A program made the position numbers and the translations under genes. Shown one piece after another: positions 15,223 through 22,738 of a stretch of 58,729 bases of DNA (within the stretch, counting starts at the first letter, position 1; every line of letters begins with the position of its first letter). This stretch comes from a virus. Where the stretch lies: positions 1 to 58,729 of IMG/VR virus record IMGVR_UViG_3300045912_000522; one strand, written 5' to 3'. The notes under the pieces were generated by a model, which saw only the letters and a list, made by a program, of their open reading frames with translations, searched no databases and was not told where the DNA came from.

Positions 15223-15456
15223 CTATTGGCCGCCGTTGCCGATACGGCCGGAGAGGCGATACAGCACCTTCCCCAGTTCTTCGAACCGCCGAGCGTCATC
15301 TTGGGCGTGGGCTTTCATCTCGTCCCCCAGGTCCCTCACGTCGGTTCGGAGGTCGTCGAGCTTCTGGCTCAATCGACCCATCGTCAGCAGTACGCCGACG
15401 AGTGCCGAGACTGCTGTCAGCAGGTGCCCAGCGTTCAGGTTCCAGTCAATCTGCAC
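15223..15456 (-). CDS. TM plus coiled-coil protein, XhlA-like (77 aa)
   Basis: The first gene of the leftward lysis/packaging operon, starting with GTG at 15456 after GGAGG. One N-terminal membrane segment (LLTAVSALVGVLLTMG) is followed by a coiled coil (RLSQKLDDLRTDVRDLGDEM). This layout resembles haemolysin XhlA or spanin-like accessory proteins that work with holins, although in XhlA the membrane segment is usually C-terminal. A strong leftward promoter lies just upstream. Confidence 0.6.
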   Translation of the reverse strand: MQIDWNLNAGHLLTAVSALVGVLLTMGRLSQKLDDLRTDVRDLGDEMKAHAQDDARRFEELGKVLYRLSGRIGNGGQ

Positions 15457-15475
15457 GCTCCCGCCTCCCCCTCAA

Positions 15476-15606
15476 GTTCAACCTACCTCCATTGTATTCG
15501 TTGGCGGAATTCCTGGCAAGCTTTAGGTGTTACGTCTGTTCAACTTATTGCTTGCCGAGTGCCTGCCGTTGGACTTAACATGGAGGTGTCGTCGCGTCGG
15601 TTGAAC
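15476..15606. promoter_or_regulatory. Operator cluster between lysis operon and sigma factor gene
   Basis: GTTCAAC at 15476-15482 and 15537-15543, GTTGAAC at 15600-15606, and a one-mismatch GTTGGAC at 15568-15574. The four sites are spaced about 31-32 or 61 bp apart. They surround the leftward lysis promoter and the original control region of the sigma factor gene. Confidence 0.6.
15491..15519 (-). promoter_or_regulatory. Leftward promoter of the lysis/packaging operon
   Basis: The minus strand reads TTGCCA, 17 bases, TACAAT, a near-consensus sigma70 promoter about 35 bases before the first lysis gene. An operator heptamer lies between the -10 and the start codon. Confidence 0.75.
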
Positions 15607-15626
15607 CAGAGGAGGCATTCCGTAAG

Positions 15627-16757
15627 CTACCTCCCCGCTAAAGCGAGAGGCATTTCGCTCCCGGCGGGGTGGCTTGCCGAACCCACTGCGTCGGCGTGCG
15701 GCCGGCTTACAGCGGCCCAGCCCCGAACACGGATGTTCAGGGCTGCGATCAGATCGGCCAGCCCAGCGAGGCCGCACCGCTGACATGTGAACGTGGCTTG
15801 ATCGGGCCGGTTCTCCTTGGCGCAATGGCCGCACGAAGGACACGTCCGACTGGTGTTCTTGGGGTCTACGTAGACCACGCGCACCCCGGCGAGCTTCGCC
15901 TTGTAGGCGATGAAGGAGCGGAGTTGATGGAACGACCAGCAATGCAGCGCGGCCCGCTGGGGCTTCCGAGCCCGAACCCGCGTGCGAATACCCTTCAAGT
16001 CTTCCAGGGCGATCGCCCGCTTCGCGCGTTGGGCCTCGGCCACGATGCGCTTGGCTATCGTATGGTTCGTGTGGGTGGCGAAGCGCCGCTCCTTGCGGCG
16101 GCGCTTCTGGAGCAGACGACGCGAGGAGCGGGTCCACCTGGCGGAGAGCTTCGCCCGCAGGCGGCGATGTCGCTTGCGAAGCCGGTTGACGTGGCTACCG
16201 GAGTAGCGGTTCCCGTCGCTATCGACGGCGATGTTGACGACGCCCAGATCGACGCCGAGCACGTCGCAGGCAACGCCTTCCGGCGGCTCCTCGACGTTGA
16301 CGGTGGCGAAGAGATACCAAACGCCGTCGCGCAAGACGAGATCGCTCTCTCCCAGCCGGCAGGCCAGCAGGCGACGAGCCCGCTCGTCGCAGACGAAGGG
16401 GATAGAGCGACGGCCTTCGACCGTCCAGATGGACACGCGATCCTCACCGTAGCGGAGGATACGGTCGTCGTAGGCGATGGAGCCGTGGCGGCGGAAGAGA
16501 CGGAGGCGCTTGCGGTCCAGCTTGTAGGCGTCCACGACCTTGGAGGTCACGCGCACGACGAGCTGGGCCGTCAGGCCGAAGCGGGCCTTGATGTCGTAGT
16601 AGGTGGCCTTCTGAAGCGCAAACTGCCCGAAGGTGCGCGTCTCCCAGGCCACCTGGCTGATGGCGTTGGCGGCGTCGTTGGCGCGTTCCAGTGTTGCCAG
16701 GAGGGCAGCATGGTCCTCGGGAGTTGTTACGAGCTTCAGTTGGACGATCAGCTTCAC
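15627..16757 (-). CDS. tnpB: TnpB RNA-guided nuclease-like protein (copy 2)
   Basis: 376 residues from GTG at 16757; the frame is open farther upstream, but the promoter at 16764-16792 places the start here. RuvC-I Asp in LGVDLGVVNIAVDSDG, Glu in IALEDLKGIRTR, zinc ribbon CPSCG and CQRCG, and RuvC-III Asp in LADLIAALNI are all present. It is very similar to copy 3. Product and function are as for other TnpB proteins: cleavage of DNA carrying a TCAC-type motif next to a guide match. The stop lies inside the right-end hairpin, so the omega RNA and the gene's 3' end overlap. Confidence 0.88.
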   Translation of the reverse strand: MKLIVQLKLVTTPEDHAALLATLERANDAANAISQVAWETRTFGQFALQKATYYDIKARFGLTAQLVVRVTSKVVDAYKLDRKRLRLFRRHGSIAYDDRILRYGEDRVSIWTVEGRRSIPFVCDERARRLLACRLGESDLVLRDGVWYLFATVNVEEPPEGVACDVLGVDLGVVNIAVDSDGNRYSGSHVNRLRKRHRRLRAKLSARWTRSSRRLLQKRRRKERRFATHTNHTIAKRIVAEAQRAKRAIALEDLKGIRTRVRARKPQRAALHCWSFHQLRSFIAYKAKLAGVRVVYVDPKNTSRTCPSCGHCAKENRPDQATFTCQRCGLAGLADLIAALNIRVRGWAAVSRPHADAVGSASHPAGSEMPLALAGR

Positions 16758-16763
16758 GTATCT

Positions 16764-16792
16764 ATTATAGACGGCTGGCGACAATCCGTCAA
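16764..16792 (-). promoter_or_regulatory. tnpB copy 2 promoter
   Basis: The minus strand reads TTGACG, 17 bases, TATAAT, and the GTG start codon follows six bases later. A near-consensus, leaderless arrangement. Confidence 0.75.
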
Positions 16793-16867
16793 GCACGCGA
16801 GGGGCGAATTCCTCCCCATCCCTGAAGGGAGGGGCTTCCTTCGCTATGGAGTTCGGAGGGTTTTTCC

Positions 16868-17677
16868 GTGAGGGGAAACAGGCTCTCGACCCAGGAACAG
16901 GCTGCACTCTGCGCCATCGCGCAGAGGCGCGCACCGGGAGACCCGGCCGCCGCCGAGGAGCGGCTCCTTCTGCAGTTCGACGGGCTCTGCAAGCGGCTGG
17001 CGGGTAAGCTCGCGTTCGTGATCGACTACGATGACGGACTGCAGGAGGCACGGTGCGCAGCCCTGCGCGCCTTCCGAACCTTCAATTCGGCCCGCGGCGT
17101 CCAGCTCTGCACGTATGTCCACAGTGCCATCGTCAACGCCCTACGGCGCCTCATGCAGCGAACGGCGACCACGATCACGTTCCCGGCCTACGTCTACAAC
17201 GAGCTGCGCGTGATTGATGCAGCCGAAGCCCAACTTCAAGAGAAGTCCGGCCGAAGCCCCTCCGACGAAGAGCTGGCGGACGTGATCGGCTTGCCTGCTG
17301 ATCGTGTGCGCGCCCGCCGGCTGGTGCTCCGGCACCGCCTCTCTCTCGACGCTGCCGCCACGAACTCCGATGGCAAGCCCGTAACCCTCGCCGACTTTAT
17401 TCCCGATGACGGCCCCCTGCTGGAAGACGCCGTGGCGGACGCCGACGAATTCGCCCGCGTCATAGGCCCCGCTCTCGACGCCCTCACGCCAAAGCAACGC
17501 GACGTCCTCCTCCGCCGCTTCGGCCTTCCGCCCTACGAGTGGCCGCACACGATGCGCGAGGTCGCGGAGGCGTGGAGGACGACCCCGCAATACGTCAACA
17601 ACATCGAGCAGAGCGCCCTCCGGCGTATGCGCGCCCTCCTGGGCCTGGGGAGCGAGGAGGACGCGCAGGCAGCGTGA
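16868..17677 (+). CDS. Phage-encoded sigma-70 family RNA polymerase sigma factor
   Basis: 269 residues from GTG at 16868. Region 2 includes LVFVIDYDDGLQEAR-like and FRTFNSARGVQLCTYVHSAI segments. Region 3 includes KSGRSPSDEELADVIGLPAD. Region 4 has LTPKQRDVLLRRFGLP and an HTH, TMREVAEAWRTTPQYVNNIE. It would redirect host RNA polymerase to phage promoters. TE2 sits between this start codon and the native AGAGGAGG. GGAGGG at the element's edge (16856-16861) now provides a substitute Shine-Dalgarno about seven bases upstream. The native promoter is on the far side of the element. Confidence 0.88.
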   Translation: MRGNRLSTQEQAALCAIAQRRAPGDPAAAEERLLLQFDGLCKRLAGKLAFVIDYDDGLQEARCAALRAFRTFNSARGVQLCTYVHSAIVNALRRLMQRTATTITFPAYVYNELRVIDAAEAQLQEKSGRSPSDEELADVIGLPADRVRARRLVLRHRLSLDAAATNSDGKPVTLADFIPDDGPLLEDAVADADEFARVIGPALDALTPKQRDVLLRRFGLPPYEWPHTMREVAEAWRTTPQYVNNIEQSALRRMRALLGLGSEEDAQAA

Positions 17678-17793
17678 GGTTTAACTTGTCGCTCTGCATC
17701 TGGACAGAGTTTCAACCGTTCTCCCAGTGGGTATAACTGCGGTGGGGTAAGTTCAACCGGCACTGCCGCCGACAATCCAGGGGGAGGACACCA
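17678..17793 (+). promoter_or_regulatory. Control region before the 117-residue protein
   Basis: A candidate promoter has TTTCAA at 17710-17715 and TATAAC at 17732-17737 with a 16-base spacer. An operator heptamer GTTCAAC lies at 17751-17757, downstream of the -10 and ahead of GGGGGAGG before the next start. Confidence 0.45.
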
Positions 17794-18147
17794 ATGCCAC
17801 GAGGTAAGCCGCGCGAGGTCACCATACGCGACGTAGACGGCCGGGAGGTCATCGGCGAGGCGGTTCACGCGCACGTCATCCTCCCGGCGGAGGATGTCTG
17901 GGAGCTTCGGGACTACGCCCGAACCAGTGGCGAAGGCTATGCGGCAATGCTGGAGCGCCTCCTACGCGAAGCACTGACGCCCTTGGTGCAAGAACTCCGC
18001 GAGGCCCGCCGCCAGTCAGAGGCCGAACGCAAGGCGAAGATGCAGCGGGCACAGACACTGCTCCAAGAGGTTCGCACACTCGCACAGGAGGGCGCGATCA
18101 GCCAGCGAGAACTCCGCGAGCTGGAGCGCAGCGTCGCCCGCAAATAG
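17794..18147 (+). CDS. Putative DNA-binding, coiled-coil protein (117 aa)
   Basis: The N-terminal third has a beta strand and the helix pair VILPAEDVWELRDYARTSGE / YAAMLERLLREALTPL. This loosely fits a ribbon-helix-helix-like unit. Residues 65-115 form a charged coiled coil. An operator heptamer lies in its own leader, as expected for an autoregulated repressor. It is one of three candidates here for the factor that reads the GTTGAAC sites. The assignment is weak. Confidence 0.5.
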   Translation: MPRGKPREVTIRDVDGREVIGEAVHAHVILPAEDVWELRDYARTSGEGYAAMLERLLREALTPLVQELREARRQSEAERKAKMQRAQTLLQEVRTLAQEGAISQRELRELERSVARK

Positions 18148-18350
18148 AGCGAGCCGGAGGTTGTCGTCCCCCGGCCCGCCAAAGGTGCCGCCCTTCCCCG
18201 GCTGGGAACTACTCTTCTCGTGTGCCTATCCCCCGCAGGGCTATCGCCTGAATGAGGGCGCGATACGGGCGGCTGCCCGGCCTGTATTCGGTTGACTTGG
18301 TGCGGCACCCCTCGCACATGGGCGGACCATTGATTGAAGCTGCCGACCAG
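18148..18350. other. Intergenic, no gene seen
   Basis: About 200 bases between the 117-residue gene and the tRNAs. Several GC-rich inverted repeats are present, but I see no open frame with a ribosome-binding site and no clear third tRNA. Confidence 0.5.
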
Positions 18351-18422
18351 AGCCGCCACCGGAAATCGAACCCAGATACTCCGCCTTACAAGGGCGGTGC
18401 TCAACCATTGAGCTGTAGCGGC
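18351..18422 (-). tRNA. tRNA-Thr (anticodon UGU)
   Basis: A full cloverleaf on the minus strand: acceptor GCCGCTA/TGGCGGC, D-arm with AGCTCAATGGTTGAGCA, anticodon stem CCGCC/GGCGG with loop CTTGTAA, and T-loop TTCGATT. The CCA end is not encoded. It is the second gene of a two-tRNA unit. Confidence 0.9.
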
Positions 18423-18445
18423 GTGCGCTGTCGTGTGCAATGAGA

Positions 18446-18519
18446 GGTCAGGGGCTGGATTCGGACCAGCGTTCTTCGGCTTATGAGGCCGACGAGATAG
18501 ACCACTTCTCCACCCTGAC
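18446..18519 (-). tRNA. tRNA with CAT anticodon (Met or lysidine-Ile)
   Basis: Minus-strand cloverleaf: acceptor GTCAGGG/CCCTGAC, D-stem GAGA/TCTC, anticodon stem TCGGC/GCCGA with loop CTCATAA, and T-stem GCTGG/CCAGC with loop TCCGAAT. The CAT anticodon could be elongator Met or AUA-reading Ile. No CCA end is encoded. It is transcribed first, from the promoter at 18583-18611. Confidence 0.88.
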
Positions 18520-18582
18520 GGACACGGCTTCGGGACCTGCCCCCTGCAAACTACGCCCGCTCTCCAGCGGAGCCGTATCTCC

Positions 18583-18625
18583 ATTCTAGCCATCAAGCTG
18601 CCGCCTGTCAAGCTTGGGGTTCAAC
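18583..18625 (-). promoter_or_regulatory. tRNA operon promoter with upstream operator
   Basis: The minus strand reads TTGACA, 17 bases, TAGAAT, one of the best sigma70 matches in the window. A GTTGAAC heptamer (18619-18625) sits directly upstream of the -35. A further GTTCAAC lies at 18731-18737. Confidence 0.8.
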
Positions 18626-18788
18626 CGATGGCAGTAGCCGCGAGCCGGTATCAACAAAGCCTCGTCCGCGCCTGCCCGACCAGGGAACTCATCATCCAAT
18701 ATGGCGTCCAATATACGCGGCGACATTTCAGTTCAACCGGAAGCAAGCAGACCTCCTTCAGGTTGTCCTGCTTCACCCACCAGACGCA

Positions 18789-18820
18789 ACAAAAAAGCCT
18801 GGTAGGTTACCTACCAGGCT
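18789..18820 (-). terminator. Rho-independent terminator of the integrase gene
   Basis: AGCCTGGTAGG and CCTACCAGGCT form a perfect 11-bp stem with a 3-base loop. On the minus strand it is followed by a run of six Ts. It lies 40 bases after the integrase stop. Confidence 0.9.
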
Positions 18821-18859
18821 AATTCCGTGTTAACACGCTGCGGCAGAATTCGTGCCTAA

Positions 18860-20050
18860 TCAGGCCGATTTCTGGTCCTCATCCAATATCCGTCCATTAT
18901 TGGGGTCGGTCCCCGACAGCGCCGCATCCAATCGCGCCGCCGCCGCCGCGAAGTGCTCCGGTAGCGCGTGGCCGTAGCGCTGCAGCGTGAATGCTGGCGA
19001 GTGGTGTCCCAAAATCTCCTGCACGACCTTCGGGTTCTCCCCCCGGCCAAACAGGCTCGTGGCACAGGAGTGACGCAGACAGTGGAAGCGCCGCGTCGGT
19101 AACTGGAGCCGATCCGCCAGCGCCGCGAAGGCGTCGGAGAGGTTGCCCGGTCGCCAGAGGCTGCCATCATCCCTCGGGCACACCAGCCCATTGTCGGCAA
19201 ACGTCGGGCCGTTCAAGAGGCGGAGCTGCGCCAGTTCTCCGCGCCACCGCCGCAGCTCGGTGGCAACGAACGCCGGCAGGGGCACTTTCCTCGACTTGCC
19301 CGATTTCGGGGGTTTCAGCCGCAATCCGCTCGCCTTTGTCTCTTCCACGGCCCACCGTATCGTGACTGTGCCTGCGGCCTCGTCCACATCGGCCCAGTGG
19401 AGGCCGCATACCTCGCCACACCGAAGGCCCAGGCCCGCTCCAAGGACGCAGGCCATTCGCAACCGGCCCGACGTCGCGTGCAGTATCCGCCGCAGCTCCG
19501 CCTCCGAGAACGCCTCCACGTTGGGCAGCGGGGCCTTCGGTAGCGCGACGAGCACCGCCGGGTTGCGCTGGAGCCGACCGCGCCTGACGCCATCATTCAA
19601 TGCTGTCCGCAAGAGCACGAGATAGTGTCGCGCGCTCGTGGCGGAGAGCGGCCCGGCCTTTCCGTCCTTCCGCCCGCCGGGGCTCATCAGCCCGACGAGC
19701 CACCGCTCCACGTCCTCCGGCCGCAGTTTGTCCAGTGCCACCTCCCCTATCGTCGGTATCACCTGGCGCTCGAACGCGCACCGATACACCTGCAGCGCCT
19801 TCGGGGACAGCCGCAGCGCCCCCGTCGTCTCCAGCCAGGTCGTCAGGTAGTCGCGCAGCGTCTCGCCGGACGCCGGCCGCGCGGTGCCGGCGGCGAGATC
19901 GGCCAACATCTGGTTCAACAGCCGTTGCGCCGCCCGCTTGCCCTCTCTGGTTGTCTTCGACCGATACCGGGGCTTGCCCCGTTCATCCTTGCCCAGGTAG
20001 ACAATCACCTCCAGGACGCCGGGGCTCTTCTCTCTGATGTGCCCTCTCAT
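18860..20050 (-). CDS. int: Tyrosine site-specific integrase
   Basis: 396 residues. An N-terminal arm-binding region and SAM-like core-binding domain (residues 60-150) precede the catalytic domain. The catalytic set is present: Arg in GAGLGLRCGEVCGLHW, Lys in the beta-hairpin region near PPKSGKSRKVPLP, HCLRHSCATSL (His-x-x-Arg), LGHHS, and the Tyr nucleophile in TLQRYGH. It integrates and, with an excisionase, excises the prophage. The gene is read leftward between a promoter at 20116-20145 and a clear terminator. The attachment site is probably in the gap 18626-18790 or 20051-20391, but I cannot locate the core. Confidence 0.93.
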   Translation of the reverse strand: MRGHIREKSPGVLEVIVYLGKDERGKPRYRSKTTREGKRAAQRLLNQMLADLAAGTARPASGETLRDYLTTWLETTGALRLSPKALQVYRCAFERQVIPTIGEVALDKLRPEDVERWLVGLMSPGGRKDGKAGPLSATSARHYLVLLRTALNDGVRRGRLQRNPAVLVALPKAPLPNVEAFSEAELRRILHATSGRLRMACVLGAGLGLRCGEVCGLHWADVDEAAGTVTIRWAVEETKASGLRLKPPKSGKSRKVPLPAFVATELRRWRGELAQLRLLNGPTFADNGLVCPRDDGSLWRPGNLSDAFAALADRLQLPTRRFHCLRHSCATSLFGRGENPKVVQEILGHHSPAFTLQRYGHALPEHFAAAAARLDAALSGTDPNNGRILDEDQKSA

Positions 20051-20115
20051 TCGAATCTGCTCCTCTCGTTCATCTCGCGGCCCTCCTTTCGCCGCTACTT
20101 GAACTATACGCTGCT

Positions 20116-20145
20116 AGTCTACTGGTTTGGCGAGCGTCAGTGCAA
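20116..20145 (-). promoter_or_regulatory. Integrase promoter
   Basis: The minus strand reads TTGCAC, 18 bases, TAGACT, about 65 bases before the integrase start. The same -10 hexamer is used by the operator-containing promoters, but no exact heptamer lies in this spacer. Confidence 0.6.
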
Positions 20146-20206
20146 GTCCTTCCGGCCGGGAGTTCGCCTGTTTGCTTGGATTTCAAAAAAAAGTTGATCC
20201 GACTCG

Positions 20207-20242
20207 TTGCTACTACGGTCGTCACATCGGTAGAACTTGAAC
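20207..20242 (+). promoter_or_regulatory. Candidate rightward promoter for the ParB-like gene
   Basis: TTGCTA at 20207-20212, an 18-base spacer and TAGAAC at 20231-20236, directly followed by CTTGAAC, a one-mismatch operator heptamer. Confidence 0.4.
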
Positions 20243-20391
20243 TGTCCGGTGGATAGTGGCCAGAAGTCCAACTATGGCCCGCGAGTTGCAGAGGGCAGAG
20301 ATCAGAAGCGGCATGAACAAGTGGGCAGGCCCGCCCTGCTCTCCTGTCTCATCGATGCCGATAAGACGGAGAGCAAAGGAAGGAGGAAGAT

Positions 20392-21181
20392 ATGGCGAGT
20401 GCAGAAAGCAAGCGACCTGACGTGGATACGCGCGAGTTCCCAGTGGCCCAGATTACCATCCCCGAGGGGCGGCGCTCGGTCTACGGTATCGAGGCTCTTG
20501 CGGACAGCATGGAGCGCCACGGGCTGCTTCAACCGATTGGCCTTCGGAGCGACGGCAAGTTGATCTATGGTCACCGCCGCTACCTGGGAGCCCTCCGAAA
20601 GGGATGGAAGACTATCTCGGCTCGGATCTACCCGGAGACCGTTAGCGACACTGCGGCACGGGTGATGGAGATCATCGAGAACCTGCAGCGACAGGACCTG
20701 ACCGCACTACAGAAGGCGGAGCAGACTGCCGAGCTACAGCGGATCTATGAGAAGGAGTATCCAGAGACGAAGCACGGGGCAACGGGCTCGGCCAAGGTCA
20801 ACGCCCAAAGATGGGGGATCGAAGATGGTGGAACACCATCTTCGATCGAGGCTCCGGTCCCACCCTTCCGCGAGGTAGCTACTTCCATCCTCGGCGTGAA
20901 GGACCCTGGCACCGTCAATCGCTACATCCGAGCGGCAGAAAGGCTGAAACCGGAGACCAAGGCGTTCGCCGAGGGGACCAAACTGGAAGATCAGATCGAG
21001 GCCCTTCACGAGATCAGCTTCCGTGAGACCGCCGAAGAGCAGATTGCGGCGGCGCAGACTTTGCTTGATGGCAAGGACACGATCACCGGGCTTGCCGAGA
21101 GACGGCGGGACCAACAGGGAGCGCGGCGGGCGCAGTCTCGCCATGCTGCTGACGGCGTGACGAGCCAGGAACAACCATCCT
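20392..21181 (+). pseudogene. ParB/Spo0J-like nuclease-domain protein, 5' part (split by TE3)
   Basis: Good Shine-Dalgarno (GGAAGGAGG) and ATG at 20392. The N-terminal ParB domain is clear: VAQITIPEGRRSVYGIEALADSM, LLQPIGLRSDGKLIYGHRRYLGAL, and MEIIENLQRQDLTALQKAEQ. In phages such proteins act in partition, transcription or DNA nicking. The frame runs 6 codons into TE3 and stops at 21201. Joining 21181 directly to 22431 keeps the frame perfectly and gives a 365-residue protein, so the gene was intact before TE3 arrived. The truncated product still has the whole ParB domain. Confidence 0.82.
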
Positions 21182-21186
21182 GTAAG

Positions 21187-22320
21187 CTACCCCGCCGCTA
21201 AAGCGGGGGGCATTTGCAGCTCCCCAGCGGCGTGGCTTGCCGATCGAACCGCGTCGGCGTGCGGCCGGCTTACGACGGCCCAGCCCCGAACGCGAATGTT
21301 CAGGGCTGCGATCAGATCGGCGAGCCCAGCGAAGCCGCACGACTGACACTGGAAGGTGGCCTGGTTCGGCCGGTTCTCTTTGGCGCAGTGTCCGCAGGAA
21401 GGACACGTCCGCGAGGTGTTGCGGGGATCAACGAAGACGACGCGGACGCCCGCGAGCTTCGCCTTGTACTCGAGGAAGGAGCGGAGTTGAAAGAACGACC
21501 AGGAATGGAGCGTGGCCCGCTGGGGCTTCCGAGCCCGAACCCGCGAACGGATGCCGTGGAGGTCTTCCAGGGCAATCGCTCGCTTCGTGCGTTGAGCCTC
21601 GGCCACGATCCGTTTCGAGAGGTTATGGTTCACCCAGGTCGCGAAGCGGCGCTCTTTCCGCCGTCGCTTCTTGAGGAGCCGGAGTTTCGACCAGGTGCGC
21701 TTCGTCTGCAGACGGCGTCTGATGCGACGATGGCGGGCACGCAGAGAGTTCACGTGCGAGCCGGAGTGGCGGTTCCCGTCGCTATCGACGGCGATGTTCA
21801 CGACACCGAGATCAACGCCGATCACGTCCTCGATCGCGCCCTCGGGCGGTTCCTCGACGTTGACGGTGGCGAAGAGGTAGAACGCGCCGCCCCGGTAGAC
21901 GAGATCGCTCTCGCCCTGGCGGAAGGCCAGCAGCCGGCGCGTTCGGTCGTCGCAAACGAAGGCGATGGAGCGCCGGCCCCCGAGGGTCCAGATGGAAACG
22001 CGGTCGCTCCCGTAGCGGAGGATACGGTCGTCGTAGGCGATGGCGCCGTGACGGCGAAAGACACGGAGGCGCGTGCGGTCGAGCTTGTAGGCGTCTACAA
22101 CCTTGGAGGTGACGCGGACGACAAGTTGCGCCGTCAGGCCGAAGCGAGCCTTGATCTCGTAGTAGGTGGCCTTCTGAAGCGCGAATTGTCCGAAGGTGCG
22201 CGTTTCCCAGGCCGTCTCGCTGATGGCGTTGGCGGCGTCGTTGGCACGCTCCAGGGTCGCCAGGAGAGCGGCGTGATCTTCGGGCGTGGTCACGAGCTTC
22301 AGTTGGACGGTCAGCTTCAC
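21187..22320 (-). CDS. tnpB: TnpB RNA-guided nuclease-like protein (copy 3)
   Basis: 377 residues from GTG at 22320, placed six bases after a perfect consensus promoter. It has the RuvC-I Asp in IGVDLGVVNIAVDSDG, Glu in IALEDLHGIRSR, zinc ribbon CPSCG and CQSCG, and RuvC-III Asp in LADLIAALNI, so it looks intact. The protein is clearly a close relative of copy 2 (same KLVTTPEDHAALLATLERAN start). The stop is inside the right-end hairpin. Confidence 0.88.
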   Translation of the reverse strand: MKLTVQLKLVTTPEDHAALLATLERANDAANAISETAWETRTFGQFALQKATYYEIKARFGLTAQLVVRVTSKVVDAYKLDRTRLRVFRRHGAIAYDDRILRYGSDRVSIWTLGGRRSIAFVCDDRTRRLLAFRQGESDLVYRGGAFYLFATVNVEEPPEGAIEDVIGVDLGVVNIAVDSDGNRHSGSHVNSLRARHRRIRRRLQTKRTWSKLRLLKKRRRKERRFATWVNHNLSKRIVAEAQRTKRAIALEDLHGIRSRVRARKPQRATLHSWSFFQLRSFLEYKAKLAGVRVVFVDPRNTSRTCPSCGHCAKENRPNQATFQCQSCGFAGLADLIAALNIRVRGWAVVSRPHADAVRSASHAAGELQMPPALAAG

Positions 22321-22326
22321 ACGTCT

Positions 22327-22355
22327 ATTATAGACGAGCGGCGCGTTGCTGTCAA
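22327..22355 (-). promoter_or_regulatory. tnpB copy 3 promoter (full consensus)
   Basis: The minus strand reads TTGACA, exactly 17 bases, TATAAT, followed six bases later by the GTG start. This is a perfect sigma70 consensus driving a leaderless message. Confidence 0.85.
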
Positions 22356-22430
22356 GCACGCGGCGGGCGCATTCCTCCCCATCCCTGAAGGGAGGGGCTT
22401 CCTGCGCTCTCGATTTCGGAGGGTTTTTCG

Positions 22431-22738
22431 GTGAAAATGCCGAGCAGAAAGAGGAACGCCTCCCGAACTGGCTCGCGAAGCCCGCCCGGAACTACGTTGC
22501 GCTCTGCCGCACGGATACGCCTACCGATAGAGACCGAGAGAAGCTTCGGGACCCCAACCGGACAGTGGTCGTTCATTGCCGCGAGGCGATGGATGGCGCG
22601 CGTGCGCTCTCCGACCTCTGGCTGAAGCGAGGATGGGAAATCTTCATCTTTGCCTGCCTGGAAGAGTCGGCCGACGACAGCCTTGATCGATTTGCCCAGA
22701 AGATCACCGAGATCAAGGACCGAAGAGGAAAGAGATGA
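22431..22738 (+). pseudogene. ParB-like protein, 3' part after TE3
   Basis: This continues the split gene: ENAEQKEERLPNWLAKPARN, then VALCRTDTPTDRDREKL and a C-terminal FIFACLEESADDSLDRF stretch. It may still be translated from within the element's edge (GGAGGG at 22419-22424), but no proper start exists in this frame. Its stop overlaps the ATG of the next gene, so the insertion may also reduce coupling to that gene. Confidence 0.75.

Larger units (their letters stand above)
15622..16867 (-). mobile_element. tnpB-only element TE2
   Basis: The minus strand reads TCAC then GGAAAAACCC at 16867 and ends GTAGCTTAC at 15622; palindromic ends match TE1 and TE3. It is inserted exactly between the ribosome-binding site (AGAGGAGG) and the GTG start codon of the sigma factor gene. 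The sequence after the right end, GGAATGCCTCCTCTGG, would form the guide of its omega RNA and corresponds to the phage leader itself. Confidence 0.87.
21182..22430 (-). mobile_element. tnpB-only element TE3
   Basis: The minus strand reads TTTCAC then CGAAAAACCC at 22430 and ends GTAGCTTAC at 21182. The left palindrome (CCTCCCTTCAGGGATGGGGAGG region) and the right hairpin match TE2. It is inserted cleanly, without target duplication, in the ParB-like gene. The right-flank guide sequence would be AGGATGGTTGTTCCTGG. Confidence 0.88.

Noticed and set aside
18626-18790. attP core site
   Set aside because: Its position between tRNAs and integrase is suggestive, but without the host sequence no core can be defined.
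20237-20563. 108-codon plus-strand frame over the ParB-like start
   Set aside because: Wrong phase relative to the ParB domain and no ribosome-binding site.
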